Shown here: positions 23,760-33,748 of the stretch, one piece after another | Layout: every line of letters starts with the position of its first letter | Numbering within the stretch: the stretch's first letter is position 1 | Assembly: GCA_021464525.1 (NCBI GenBank) | Contig: JADRCO010000314.1 | Location: 1-38,046, forward strand | Origin: Rhizophagus sp. LPA8_4_AMF | Taxonomy: Eukaryota > Glomeromycota > Glomeromycetes > Glomerales > Glomeraceae | Direction: 5' to 3' | Length of the DNA stretch: 38,046 bases | Position numbers and translations under genes: made by a program | The notes under the pieces: generated by a model | The model's database searches: none | Told to the model about the DNA's origin: nothing | What the model saw: only the letters and a program-made list of their open reading frames with translations

Positions 23760-23924
23760 CAATCACTACCAGGAATTTAATCCTTTTATATCTAACTAGG
23801 AGTGATTGTTTTTTTCACTAGTTAGGTATTTCATAATTTCTGACCATAGGCATTTGTTTTTTTATATAGAGGATTTGTTCCATAATAAGAATTTAAACCC
23901 TATATGTTAATTTTAGGTTTTTTT
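23760..23924 (-). promoter_or_regulatory. Structured leader element, copy 2
   Basis: Minus-strand homologue of 5257-5425, upstream of LRR-HET 2. It has the same AAAACCTAAAAT block, CTCTATAT plus A-run, and CAAATGCCTATGGTCA. A 12-codon frame at 23853-23818 (MPMVRNYEIPN, TAG) has exactly the length of that in copy 1. Hairpin arms 23828-23818 and 23799-23789 have a different sequence from copy 1 but pair equally well. Loop bases 23808-23801 pair perfectly over 8 bp with 23767-23760. The short frame again ends inside the first arm. The rest of 23674-23978 holds AT-rich DNA and presumably the promoter of the gene at 23979. Confidence 0.6.
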
Positions 23925-23978
23925 CTGAGCGGGTGAGATATTTTACTAATAGTTTGGGTAAAAATTTTAATAAGGATA

Positions 23979-24401
23979 ATGGAAAATCAACAGCAATTAA
24001 TAAAATTTTACTTTTCTTTACTGGTTCACCAGTTTATTTATGACCCCCGCCATAGAAATTATTATTTGGTTTTTAAAAAGGAGTTAGAAAAAGGTAAGGA
24101 TAATAAAAAATTGCTGGGATGGGTTAAACGGCATTATGAGAATTCGGAGCATGAATTATGGCGTTTTTACTGCGACCCTCATAGGTTTAGTTATAAATAT
24201 GAGGTTCAGTTTTTAATTGATTATCGTAGTGTGGATGAATTGCGTGAAGTGGTGGTTTATGAATTTACTCATCTTTATTTGTTTTCCACGATTGGCGACC
24301 ATGAACATGATGATAATTTTTATTCTTGAATGGAATATTTTGAGAATTGATTGGATAAAAGTCAAAAATTAGAAGCAAGAAAGGATAAAAGTGGAAGATA
24401 G
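23979..24401 (+). CDS. SprT/zincin-like protein with degenerate HExxH
   Basis: The protein has 140 residues in code 4. The core REVVVYEFTHLYLF has the layout of a zincin helix, but the first His of HExxH is Tyr (YEFTH, 94-98). Further His/Asp residues follow in GDHEHDDNF. N-terminal residues are aromatic and basic with no signal peptide. The protein at 26755-27219 has a similar layout with an intact HEVAH, so the two may be distant paralogues. If so this copy is probably not an active protease. A non-catalytic binding role or an unrelated fold remain possible. The next frame overlaps its end. Confidence 0.55.
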
Positions 24402-24597
24402 AAGTCAGCATGTTGACCTTAGCAAACGAAATTATTCGCGATTGTCTGATTTTGAAAAAGAGGAAAAGGCTCAAATTCTTCAAGAGCAATATCAGTTCAT
24501 TCAATTAATTTTTTTAATTATTTTTAGTCCGGATTTAGAGATTTTGGAAAGGAATTACCATATTATTACAATGTGCGAAATAGATATCAGATTTTAA
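24391..24597 (+). CDS. Small hypothetical protein, possibly cut short by the insertion element
   Basis: A 68-codon frame starts at GTG 24391, overlapping the end of the preceding gene by 11 nt. It contains a charged N-terminal half (RLSDFEKEEKAQILQEQYQ) and a short hydrophobic segment (FIQLIFLIIFS). It ends at TAA 24595-24597, right at the edge of the IS630-family element, so its original C-terminus may have been lost on insertion. The start codon is unusual and support is weak. Confidence 0.4.
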   Translation: MEDRSQHVDLSKRNYSRLSDFEKEEKAQILQEQYQFIQLIFLIIFSPDLEILERNYHIITMCEIDIRF

Positions 24598-25635
24598 AGT
24601 CATTTTAACTAGGAAATTTTGCTGGAGTTCCCATCACTCAAATTTGATTAGGTCGCTTGAAATAACAATGCTGAAAAAACCTAGTCATATCTTTTTCCCC
24701 TAACATGTTTATAGTTTTATCGATTGCTTGTTCTAGTTCCTCCTCTGTTTCTGGTCTACTCTTTTCCACATAATGCCTAATAAAATTAAAACAAAATTCG
24801 GTGGGATTTAACATCGGAGCATAAGCGGGTAAATAAAACGGTTCAATATTCTTGCTTGCTAATAATTCTTTAATCGTTGATAAACCTAGTTCCCTACATG
24901 CCCAACTAGCATGATGAATCCGAACATTATCCATCACTAAATAAGTTTTTTCATTAGTAGGAAGTTTAATCTCATCCAAAAACTCATGAAAGTCTTCGGC
25001 TTTAACTGCTCCTTTTTTCAGTCAGTAATAAAGCACTCCTCTTTTTTCTACATTCCTAACACAAAGAAGTAAAGTGTAATTAACACTCTTTTTGCCTGTC
25101 CTTTGTGAAATAACTCGCGAACCTCTTTTGGAATAACCATATCTTGGTGCTTCGCCAATATGAAAACTACATTCATCCAAAGCCAGAATAGGCATATCAA
25201 GTAGCGAAAAGTATTCGCTCGCAAACTCCTCAGCTTTCTCATAGTTCATTTCTCTATAACAATAAGAGACTTTTTTACGATTAATCTCGTGTTTTTTTAG
25301 AATGCGAGAAATGATAAATCTAGTTATTGGCTTTCCGATTAATTGTGAAGCATAGTCTGCCATTTCTTGCTGGGTTAGGGTATTGATTTTATCTATATAA
25401 GCAAGAAAGGTTTTTAGATTTTCTCCAATGAGTTTAGATTTTCTTCCTCATTTTCTACTATATCTATGGTTCGAACAATCATGAATAAACTTTCTTTTAT
25501 TCCAGCGATAGATAGTTCGTTCATTAACTCCTTTAAAGCCAGCAATCCCTTTCCTTGTTCAACCCTGTTGTTGTAATTGAGTTATTTGGTTGGAAGTGAG
25601 CATGGTATTGGTATCGGAAATTAATTTTACTATAA
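24594..25635 (-). mobile_element. IS630-family insertion sequence
   Basis: Contains one complete DDE transposase. The ends proposed are imperfect inverted repeats, 24594-24610 (TTAAAGTCATTTTAACT) and the complement of 25619-25635 (TTATAGTAAAATTAATT), matching at about 12 of 17 positions. IS630 elements target TA. The exact borders are a guess. Confidence 0.5.
24605..25603 (-). CDS. IS630-family DDE transposase
   Basis: The protein has 332 residues in code 4. The N-terminal helix-turn-helix part (MLTSNQITQLQQQGWTRKGI, ERTIYRWNKRK) leads to a second basic region and the catalytic domain. Catalytic acids appear as D143 in LALDECSFHIG, D224 in LVMDNVRIHH and E269 in LPAYAPMLNPTEF, all typical IS630 blocks. 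Several Trp codons are TGA, so the element is adapted to this code rather than newly arrived from a standard-code donor. The frame is intact, so it could still be active. Confidence 0.9.
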
Positions 25636-25671
25636 CAATTTGAGTTGGGTTAAAAATATAAAATTATAAAT

Positions 25672-26502
25672 ATGGCAGAACTAGAAAAATGCATAAAGTG
25701 TAATAAGAACACTAGAAATGAGTTTAGTTATGATGTTCCGATTATTCGAGGCAAAGATAAGGATGGTGAATGAATTAAAAAATTAGAAGGAGGCACCCAT
25801 TGTTTAGATTGCTGAAAACAAGTAGAAAAAGATTATCGGTGATATTTTTATATGAATGATATTCCAAAAACATATTGTGGGAGATCAGCAGGAAATTATT
25901 ATTTCAATAGAAAATCGAATCAATGGTGTAATGTTGATGGAGGTTCGCCTGATCCTGATGTTCCAATTAGTCCGAATGACAAAATACCGAATTATTGGGT
26001 CGGATGCTGAATATGCAGTTGAGAAAGGGAGTTAAAAGATGATGAAGTAAATGCTCTTATAAAGTGCGGAGAATGTAAAGTTCTTCATGGAACTGAGAAT
26101 GACAAAATTGAAGTTTATCCTGCTGATAAAAGAAAAAGTATTATTTTTCCTAAATGCTCTAAATGTAAGGCTCCAGTTAGAGAAAATCAAGAATGTGGTA
26201 GTTGCTTAAATGTTAAAAAATTGTTTGAAAGAAATCAAAATATAAAACAAGTCAAATTAGAAAGCGATGGTAGTTTATCTCTACTTCAAAATAGAGGTTG
26301 AAAAAAGATAAATGCTTATGAGTTTGAAAGCATGGATAAATTTAGTGAAGGTGCTTATTGGAAAGTAGTTAGAAATTACTTACAGCGAATTAATGGACAA
26401 ACTCTTACTTATGAAAACGGAGAATTAGTATTAGACAAAGAAGATGTTGGGGGGGGGGTGAAAACTCCTCCAAGAATGGAAAGAGTTATGTTTTGTGGAT
26501 AG
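25672..26502 (+). CDS. Zinc-ribbon protein, membrane anchor out of frame
   Basis: 276 residues in the present reading. Several Cys pairs suggest zinc ribbons: CIKCNKN, CLDCWKQ, CWICSW, KCGEC and a CSKC...CGSC pair. Trp residues from TGA are frequent. The frame crosses ten G at 26449-26458 and stops soon after, at TAG 26500-26502. Another frame after the G run encodes SYVLWIVLAVVLVIIVGIVV and a basic tail, ending at 26588. That is the same C-terminal design as other anchored proteins here. With 8 or 11 G the protein would be anchored; with ten it would be soluble and shorter. Slipped-strand switching or a sequencing error are both possible. Family unknown. Confidence 0.7.
26449..26458 (+). repeat. 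Run of ten G, candidate phase-variation tract
   Basis: The longest G run I noticed in this AT-rich window. It lies inside the zinc-ribbon gene, just before the segment coding a membrane helix in another frame, so its length decides whether the anchor is made. Confidence 0.8.
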
Positions 26503-26580
26503 TTCTAGCGGTAGTGTTGGTGATTATTGTAGGAATAGTTGTTTATTATCTACTAAAAAAGAATAAAAATAAGAAAAGAT

Positions 26581-26751
26581 ATGAATAGCAATAAAAAAAT
26601 AGAAAAAGAAAAACTAACCAAAATCAGAAAAGCGGCAATGGAGGAAGTCAAAAGATTAAAAAAGGAAGGCAAGAGTATAACAACTAATTCTGTCGAAGTA
26701 GTTTGCAGAGAGGAGGATATATTTCAAACTAAATCAAAGAAAAAGAGGTAA
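26581..26751 (+). CDS. Small basic hypothetical protein
   Basis: 56 residues, very Lys/Glu-rich (KKIEKEKLTKIRKAAMEEVK, ending KSKKKR). Its ATG overlaps the alternative-frame end of the zinc-ribbon gene (stop at 26586-26588), and the metalloprotease-like gene starts 3 nt after its stop, so the three form a plus-strand unit. No family recognised. No Shine-Dalgarno sequence. Confidence 0.5.
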   Translation: MNSNKKIEKEKLTKIRKAAMEEVKRLKKEGKSITTNSVEVVCREEDIFQTKSKKKR

Positions 26752-26754
26752 AGA

Positions 26755-27219
26755 ATGCAGGAAATTATTACTCATCTAATTAACAAACTCTATCACTTTT
26801 ATCAAGGAAAGGTTTTTTCTGAATGGAGAATGACAAATATTTCCCATTTTCTCGATTTTGGTGGCTTCCAATTAAGTTATGATTGGTATGGTCGTAGTCG
26901 ATTAAGTGGTGAATTACTTGGCAAGATAATAATTTACAAGAAAGTTATTCACCTTGACAATCGTTTTCTTTATAAGTTGGCTGATTTGCATAGTCTCAAA
27001 GATGGTTATTATGAAGAATACAATCTGAAACGATTAATTCATACCATCGCTCATGAAGTAGCTCATTGCTTATTAAGTGATTATAGTTTAGAATTATTTC
27101 GATATCATGGATGATTTCATAATGAGTTAACTTCTTTATTGGAAACTCATCTTTGAAACACACAAGAAGTTAAGGAATTAGAAAGATTACAAAAATCTCC
27201 CAATAAAAAATTATGCTAA
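26755..27219 (+). CDS. SprT-like zinc metalloprotease-like protein
   Basis: The protein has 154 residues in code 4. The active-site helix LIHTIAHEVAHCLL has HEVAH at 100-104, with further His at 118 and 122 (RYHGWFHNEL), fitting a zincin with a third ligand downstream as in SprT/WLM-type proteins. The N-terminal 90 residues are aromatic-rich without a signal peptide. Proteins of this size act on DNA-bound or cytoplasmic proteins; the substrate here is unknown. It closes the unit 25672-27219. TGA-coded Trp residues follow the HEVAH helix, so a standard-code reading would cut it off there. Confidence 0.65.
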
Positions 27220-27335
27220 TTCCCTATAAATCAATCTTTTGCCCATCGCCGAAGCAAGAAATAAACTAAACCTTTTTTATTCGCTAAATATATTCATATA
27301 GTTGGGCAATACCCTCCCATAATCCCTAAAAAAAT

Positions 27336-28619
27336 ATGAACTACACTTTTAAAAATGCCTTAAAAAAATTAGACCGAATAGAGGAATGTTTGAAAAACAA
27401 AGGAAATTTATTACAAGAGGGTTCTGACAAGATAAAACAATTGGAAGAACAATTATTGGACAGCAAGAAAACCATCCAAACTCTACAACTCAAAAATGAA
27501 AAACTATCTGAAAACTATAAAAAACTAATCCAATTCCTAGCCGATGCCCGACAGTTGGTAGTTCATTTACAAACAGACTTACAAGCCACCCAGCAAGATA
27601 AAATCCATATCCAGCAAGAGTTAAATAATACTTTGGCTATTCTAAATAAGCCTACTGCTGAAATGGGAACCCAAACTGATTTAACTGCCGAACAAATTAA
27701 TCAGATGGAGAATGATTTAGCCGAAAAAAATGCTAAAATTGCTGAACTAAATAAAGATAGGAATGAACTAACTAACCAAATTACTCAAAAAGAGAATGAA
27801 TTTAGTCAGTTAAAAGAGCAAGCAAAAGACTTGGAAGAACTAAATGAGACCGAAAAGCAATTAATTATGGTTTATGTTTCAGGAGAAAGAGAAAAACAGT
27901 TATCAGAGACACAAGATGATGGAACTAATTTGGGTTGGGAAGATGTTGTTTCAATATTACAAGATGAATTAGAAACTGGGAATGCTCCCAATAAAAAGTG
28001 AGATTGAAGCCAACTTCGAGGTGTTTACAAAGATATTTATTCTAGCCTTAAAGAACAGTTGGGTATTACAAAAAGAATTCTAAATAATGAGACAAAACTC
28101 AATAGGCTTATGATTGAAAAAAATACTCTTCAAACTAAATATGATATGGAAGTGAGAAGTAAGGAGGAATTACAAGAATTGTTAGAGACTTATCGAAATT
28201 TAGGCATTATTATTCCAACTAGTGCTAGTTGACATTCATCAGCAAAAAAACCTAATTATAAAGAGTGAATAGCAAAAGTTCAAAAATTAGTTAATAACAG
28301 AACTAATTCTTTTTTTCAACCCACCATTGTTTTTGCTAGATGATGCTATGACCGAAATTTAGAAATAGAAAAAGATATCAGCAAGAAACCAATTTTAGAT
28401 TTAAGTAGTATTTGTGATAATATTATCTTTACTTGTGAACAAAATTCTAGTCATGAAGTGAAACAAGGAGAAAATTATGTTGATTTTCGGATAAAAATCA
28501 AAAAACACTCTACCGTAAGACCTTATCCTTATGAGAATGCTGTTCCTAAATTTCCTTGAATTTGTGGAAGTTGGTTTATTCAGTCGAGGTATTTTTTGAA
28601 TGATTGAATTGTAGAGTAG
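27336..28619 (+). CDS. Coiled-coil protein with unknown C-terminal domain
   Basis: The protein has 427 residues in code 4. Residues about 5-190 form a long coiled coil (IKQLEEQLLDSKKTIQTLQL, ENDLAEKNAKIAELNKDRNE) interrupted by a GTQTDL segment. The C-terminal part from about 220 is less regular and contains FFQPTIVFARWCYDRN, EQNSSHEVKQGENYVDFRIK and PKFPWICGSW; I do not recognise it. There is no signal peptide or membrane helix. It lies alone between the metalloprotease unit and a broken gene. A 7-bp inverted repeat (TTGCCCA at 27239-27245, TGGGCAA at 27303-27309) lies in its upstream region. Confidence 0.75.
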
Positions 28620-28736
28620 TTTATTTAAGGAGTTGAACGAAGTGGGTTTGATAAGTTTGGTATTCTACTCTTAATTCTTGTTTGTTGGGGGTGGTTTAGG
28701 ATTCATTAAACTTTTTATAAAATTAATAATACAAAC

Positions 28737-29037
28737 ATGCCTCAAATTCTAATAACCATTCTTTTAGTGATAGTTATTATTACGATAAGTTCGTTGAAGA
28801 ACAGAGAAAATTATTCCATCATTTAGAACTAATCCTAATGATAAAGAAGCAAAGGAGAAAGTTCAATGAATTGGTAATCTCTTGAAAGAAGAATATAAAG
28901 ATAAATGACTTGCTGCGTGAATTAATTGAGAAAAAGGTATTTATTACATTATTAGAATCAAATGTCAGTTAGACACCAATTTCTATAATTCTATTTTGCT
29001 TCTAAAGCATTTCTCATCCTCTTCACTTTACCATTAA
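28737..29037 (+). pseudogene. Frameshifted gene for a small N-terminally anchored protein
   Basis: The ATG at 28737 opens MPQILITILLVIVIITISS, a convincing signal-anchor, but the frame stops at TAG 28824-28826. A neighbouring frame from about 28804 continues with protein-like sequence (TNPNDKEAKEKVQWIGNL, with several TGA-coded Trp) to TAA 29035-29037. One indel near 28795-28810 would explain this. It is either a true pseudogene or a sequence error. It converges on LRR-HET 3. Confidence 0.5.
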
Positions 29038-29098
29038 ATAGTTCTTGGTGATAATCTAGGAAGTGGTGCGAACTTAAGTGAGTAGATAGTGTTGTTTC

Positions 29099-31555
29099 TT
29101 ATTTAGGGGATTGTTCTATTTGAGATTGAATTTGTTCTTGGACTTGGTAGGGAATTATTACTCTATCATGTCCTTTTTTTAACTTTAACTTTTCACTTCC
29201 TGTTCCTAGTTCTACTAAACCTAGGCGATGGCAGTTATATCCATATTCATCTTTTTCCCCAGTATCTTTCAATAATAAAGCAAAGGGTTTTAAACTTTCA
29301 AATTCTCCTTCATCGGGTATTGCTAAAAAAATATCTTCTCTAACTAATTTCATAGTCTTTTTAGTTCCTAGGAGAGTTATTCAAGTATTTTCTAGTGTTT
29401 TTTTTTGTTCTTGAAATTCTTCTTCTTTCTTGTATTTTCCTTTAAATGGTTTTAATTCCACTTTCCTTTCATACAACCCTCCTTCCACTTCGAAACCGCT
29501 TTCTCTTTTGTAGATGTTGGGGTCTGCTGATTTAATTAGGTAGATGGTAGTCATTAGCAACAAAATATCTTTTTTTTGAAGAAATAACTTCCCTTTAACT
29601 TTCACTCCTCCATCTATACTAATAGAACCATATTCATCTATTAAAGGCATTCAACCGCCATCACTTTCGCCATGCCAAGCAATTAGTTCGACATAATTAT
29701 TTTTAGAAGCGACTTTCATTAAATTCCTCAAAATTTTTTCAGGAGTGTTGTTTTTTGAGTAATCAATTATTATTTCTTCATCACCCCCATAAGGCAATAA
29801 ACCTAAAATGGAATAAATACCGTCTACAGGAATACTTCTTTTTCTATTTTTAATCTCTTTTAGTGCTTGATTTAAAGTCAAAGTCACTTTATCATTTTCA
29901 TTATAACCATCTCTAAAATAAGTTCATCCAACTGGAGTAGCAATTTTTTTAGTTCCTTTATCGAATTCTCTTCTACTGTTATATCTTCCTTCTCCAACAT
30001 AACCTAATTGATTTAATGCTCAAGTTCCTGCCATTGCTCATCCATCTATGAGTTTATCATCGAACATAAAGATAGTATGTTTAGACAATCATCCTTCTTG
30101 GAAAGTTCATGAACGAGTAAATCATTCTGAACGAACTATCGCTTTTAGAATATCCATCATATCTATTTCACTAATGTCTCCTAATTCAGTATTTATGGAA
30201 ATTAAAGTATAGTCAGCATTAGAATAGTATTGTCTCATTTTACTTACTTCCTCACTTTTGTCTTCATTATCATTTTGATTAATACATAACTGATCCATTC
30301 ATAAATAATTAATATCTAACTTTACACAAGCTCTAATTGCTTTATACAATGCCTTATTACCTGAAATATTTAAGTTTTCTTTGGTTTTTAATCCATATTT
30401 TTCAATAATTTCTTCATTCGTTTTCATATTTGGATCACCCCAAACATAAGAAAGAATAGCATATTTGCCTTTTTGATTTTCAGTATTTTCTACCTCATTT
30501 TTCTCAAAACCATAAAGTCTAGTTGGTAGTTCTTTTGATGATGGTTCATCTTTTTCTTTTCACTGACTAAAATGGATTTCGTTATAATTAGTATTAGGTA
30601 TTCCATAGTTCTCTCTGAATTTGTTGCTTTTCTTTATTTTATCAGTTAGTTGTGGAGGTAAAAGCGGAGAAATAGTTAAAGGTAGTCGTTTATCTAATTT
30701 AACTTTTCTTCAATTTTTTAGACCACTATCATCAGCAGAATGTCCATCTTTTGTTTTTGTTCTTTCAAAAGGTTGTAATTCTTCTCAAATATCACTAACT
30801 CTTGCTTCTGGTCTTTTAGTAAATGAACAATAAAATTCTTCAATACTTTTAGGTAAATATTCTAGACCTCTATCTATGTCAGTATCGCCAATACCAAGTC
30901 CTTTTAACTTTTTCATCTCACTTAAATAACTAAGCGAACCATTAAATTTGTTGTTTGACAAATCAAGTTCTTCTAAATTAGTATAAGGAACTAAAAAAGA
31001 TAAGTCTTGGTGGAAGTTATTACCACATAAATATAATTCTTTTAAATTAGTTGAATTAGTAGGAAGAATGATATTGGTTAGTGAATTATCATCACAACCA
31101 AATTCCTTTAAATTAGGAAAATCGTTTAGGTTTAGGATTCCTTCTAGTTCTTGTTCACTAATATCCAACTCAGTTATTTCTTCTCTTTTTTTGCCAAGAT
31201 TATTTATTTCTTCACTTTTTCAACTTTTCCATCCTTCGTTTTTCCTCATGCAAGTTCCGTTTTTAGGATAAAAGTAATCTAAATATTTTTGGGCGTCTGA
31301 AATAATAATCTTTGCATCTTCAGGTAAGTTCTTAAAAGTTAGTTTGGTTTCATCTACTTGGGGAGAAATATATACTTTTAAATATATAAAAGTAAAATTC
31401 TCTAAATCTAATTCTCCTTCTAAACTGGGTTCGTTTAGGTAGATTTTTTCCACTTCATTTCTATTTACTTTTTTACCTTCTTTTTTGATATGACCAAATT
31501 TATAACACTCTCTTTCTGGATAGTTTTCCTCTAACCATTTTTGTGCATTTACCAT
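29099..31555 (-). CDS. LRR-HET protein 3
   Basis: The protein has 818 residues in code 4, from ATG 31553-31555. It begins MVNAQKWLEENYPERE. A first short LRR-like part is followed by a second tag (AQKYLDYFYPKNGT, then KKREEITELDIS) and LRR units to about residue 255 (LEELDLSNNKF, GLEYLPKS). HET motifs: YAILSYVWG (W372, here TGG), INYLWMDQLCINQ, EWFTRSWTFQEGWLSK, VDGIYSILGLLPYG, then WHGESDGGWMP. The distal part is beta-rich and the end is IQSQIEQSPK. It matches LRR-HET 2 closely in the HET part (KHTIFMFDD..., KIATP.GW) but lacks its coiled coil. Role as for the other two. Confidence 0.9.
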
Positions 31556-31625
31556 ATTTTTTTAAATTTCTATATTAATTATTTTAGGCAATTATGAACT
31601 AAAAATTAGTAAAATATATTCATAC

Positions 31626-31829
31626 ATGGTATTAAGAATATCCCAACATCCCCTTTCATGCTGAAAGTGTTCCCTATCTGAAGGAAAGAAACACTGTTCT
31701 AACTGTGGGAACTGTGAGAATGAACATTTTTTTCCTATTCATTTCATTGGCAGTGAATATCATTTTTGTTCAGAGGGGTGTGGGAATAAGTTTCTTACCG
31801 AAACTATTTATTTGAGGGAAAAATTTTAG
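31626..31829 (+). CDS. Small Cys-rich zinc-binding protein
   Basis: 67 residues in code 4. Cys pattern CWKC...CSNCGNC...H...CSEGC suggests one or two zinc sites resembling treble-clef or TRASH-like knuckles. It is transcribed away from LRR-HET 3, and the gene for a membrane protein starts 5 nt after its stop. No family assigned. Confidence 0.55.
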
Positions 31830-31834
31830 GGAAA

Positions 31835-32137
31835 ATGAAAATTAGTCTAAAATCTGACATCTATTTCGCACATTGTAATATTAAAAATAGTTTGCTTTAT
31901 AGTGGCAAAAATACTTTTCCTTTTTATGGGAATAATAAAATTGAGTTGGATAATTATTATTTAAAGAAAAAAGAGTTTTTTCAATTGCGAAAGAAAGCTC
32001 GGCAGTTAAAGCAGGAAAAAGAGAGCGAAAGGCGAATGTGGATATCTTTAATTGGTTTGGGGGGAGTGATTATTGTTGCTTTAATTATTTGGTGATTATT
32101 TCGTAAATCTCGTAAAAAGAGGTTGAAAATAGGTTAA
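31835..32137 (+). CDS. Small C-terminally anchored membrane protein
   Basis: The protein has 100 residues. The soluble N-terminal part (FAHCNIKNSLLYSG...) is followed by a basic helix (KKEFFQLRKKARQLKQEKE), one hydrophobic helix (ISLIGLGGVIIVALIIWWLF; the second of the paired W is TGA) and a basic tail RKSRKKRLKIG. There is no N-terminal signal. The layout repeats the C-terminal design of the giant protein and the LRR protein at 35500. It pairs with the Cys-rich gene upstream, and the two together may be one function. Confidence 0.65.
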
Positions 32138-32336
32138 GGTTTTAAATGGAAGGCAAAATTTATTTTTTTGATTTTGTTTGGAGGATAGGATTTATAAATT
32201 AAGTTGGTTGATTTCGAAGTTTAGATAAGTGCTGTGAGGTGAAAAAATTGTTGCTTTATGGGTTTTTATAAATAGTGGTAATCTATTGGTATAATTGGAT
32301 AGGTAAATTTTGATGGGTTAACACTTTGTCCTCTTT

Positions 32337-32360
32337 TGTTAAACACCGTTTAACATTTTT
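32337..32360 (+). terminator. Candidate intrinsic terminator
   Basis: Perfect 8-bp stem TGTTAAAC/GTTTAACA with loop ACC and T-run at 32356-32360. It stands 200 nt beyond the small membrane-protein gene. The stem is AT-rich, so an operator palindrome is an alternative. The rest of 32138-32448 shows nothing I can name. Confidence 0.45.
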
Positions 32361-32448
32361 GGCTTTTAGGAAATTTTTTAGTTTCTAATGCTATTCATTT
32401 TCAGCATTTTTTTGTTATTTTGAATCAAAAATTAATTCTCGCCCCTGA

Positions 32449-33747
32449 TTATTCACTTTTTCATTTTCTTAATTCTTTATTATAATTCAAAAGTAAGTCC
32501 TTTTTGCTGGTATTGTAGTGAAGATTAATTTTATTTTTGAAAATCATAATACTATCGGAATTTTTGTTTATATCCGAAAGCACCAAATCATCACCTTCGG
32601 GCTGACCGGACAATCTTATACGACTTATTTTATGCCAAGTTTGGGTAATTATCCTGTGTTCATAAGCATTTATATAAAGCATGTTTTTTCAGTTATCGGT
32701 TAACTTGAGTTCTTCGACAGTTTTAACTCAAAAAAGCGGTTTAATATGGTGTAATTCAAAACCTAGTTTTTTGCTAATATTATGCTTCTCAAAGTAATTT
32801 TTCTTTTCTAAATTTGACCTGATTAATTTCGAAATTTCTCCAATATTTTTATCCTTTTTATGATTTGTTTTTCCTAAAAGTAGCCTTCTTTTTATGCTGT
32901 CAAATTCAAAATAAGCGGTAGTTGATAACAAATTAAGTAGTTGTCGGGTGCCGTTTTCTCAATTATGGAAGTCCCTTTTATTTTTTTTGCTTCCGGCAAA
33001 GTCTTTTGGATTACAATATTTTTTTATTTCTTTAATTAAATAATCTTTTTGGGAGTCGGACAAGTTTCGGTATTCTGACAAAAAACTAGTGATGGTTTGG
33101 CTATCGCATACAATTCCATTAAGTTCTTTGCCAACAAAAGAAACGAAAAATTGAAACTCTTCTACTTCGAGGCATTTTTCACTTTTGTTTTCGTTAATTT
33201 CCCTCATGATGCTAACCAGCAATTCCATTATCCCTTCCAGTAGAAAATTGGTTGCTTTTGAATAAATCAAGTATTTTTCAAATAAATTAGGGGAGTTGAT
33301 TAACTCTTTGCCTAGTTCAGAAATTTTAACTCCGCTTACTTTTTTTCTTTCGCCTTTTTCAATTAATTTTCCCTCCGGATCATACCTTTCGAGTAAGTTC
33401 ATGCGGTGAAAATCCACAAAAAAATTTTTTCGCATTGCATCTTGTTTACCCTTTCCGAATTTTTTCTTGACTTCCCGGCAAAAATTAGCATAAGTTTGCT
33501 CCTGGGGATAATTTTTTGGTCTTTTGGAAACGTCAGTAGTTCTAATTGGCAAATAGTCCGAGCCGGTTTTTTTAATAAAATCATTGAGAATGCTAAATAT
33601 TTCAACCACTTCTTCAAAAGTATAGCGATTATGTTGGGAATAATGTCAACCGCGATAGTCGGAAGATTTTAATCTTTGGCGAAGAAATTCTACACATTCT
33701 TGACTCAATCCTATCCTTTCAATATTTAATTCTTTTGGTTTTTGCAT
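32449..33747 (-). CDS. HNH restriction endonuclease (likely type IIS)
   Basis: 432 residues in code 4. The nuclease motif lies at about 330-365: FELHHIKP (H333/H334), then NWKN (N355) and the His of INAYEH (H364), the beta-beta-alpha-metal HNH layout. The N-terminal 300 residues are helical and basic (KKKFGKGKQDAMRKNF) and probably read the DNA site. The ATG follows the stop of the double methyltransferase by 1 nt, so the two are translationally coupled, with the protective enzyme made first. HNH enzymes next to two methyltransferase activities are typical of type IIS systems with asymmetric sites. The site itself cannot be derived. Confidence 0.75.
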
Positions 33748-33748
33748 T

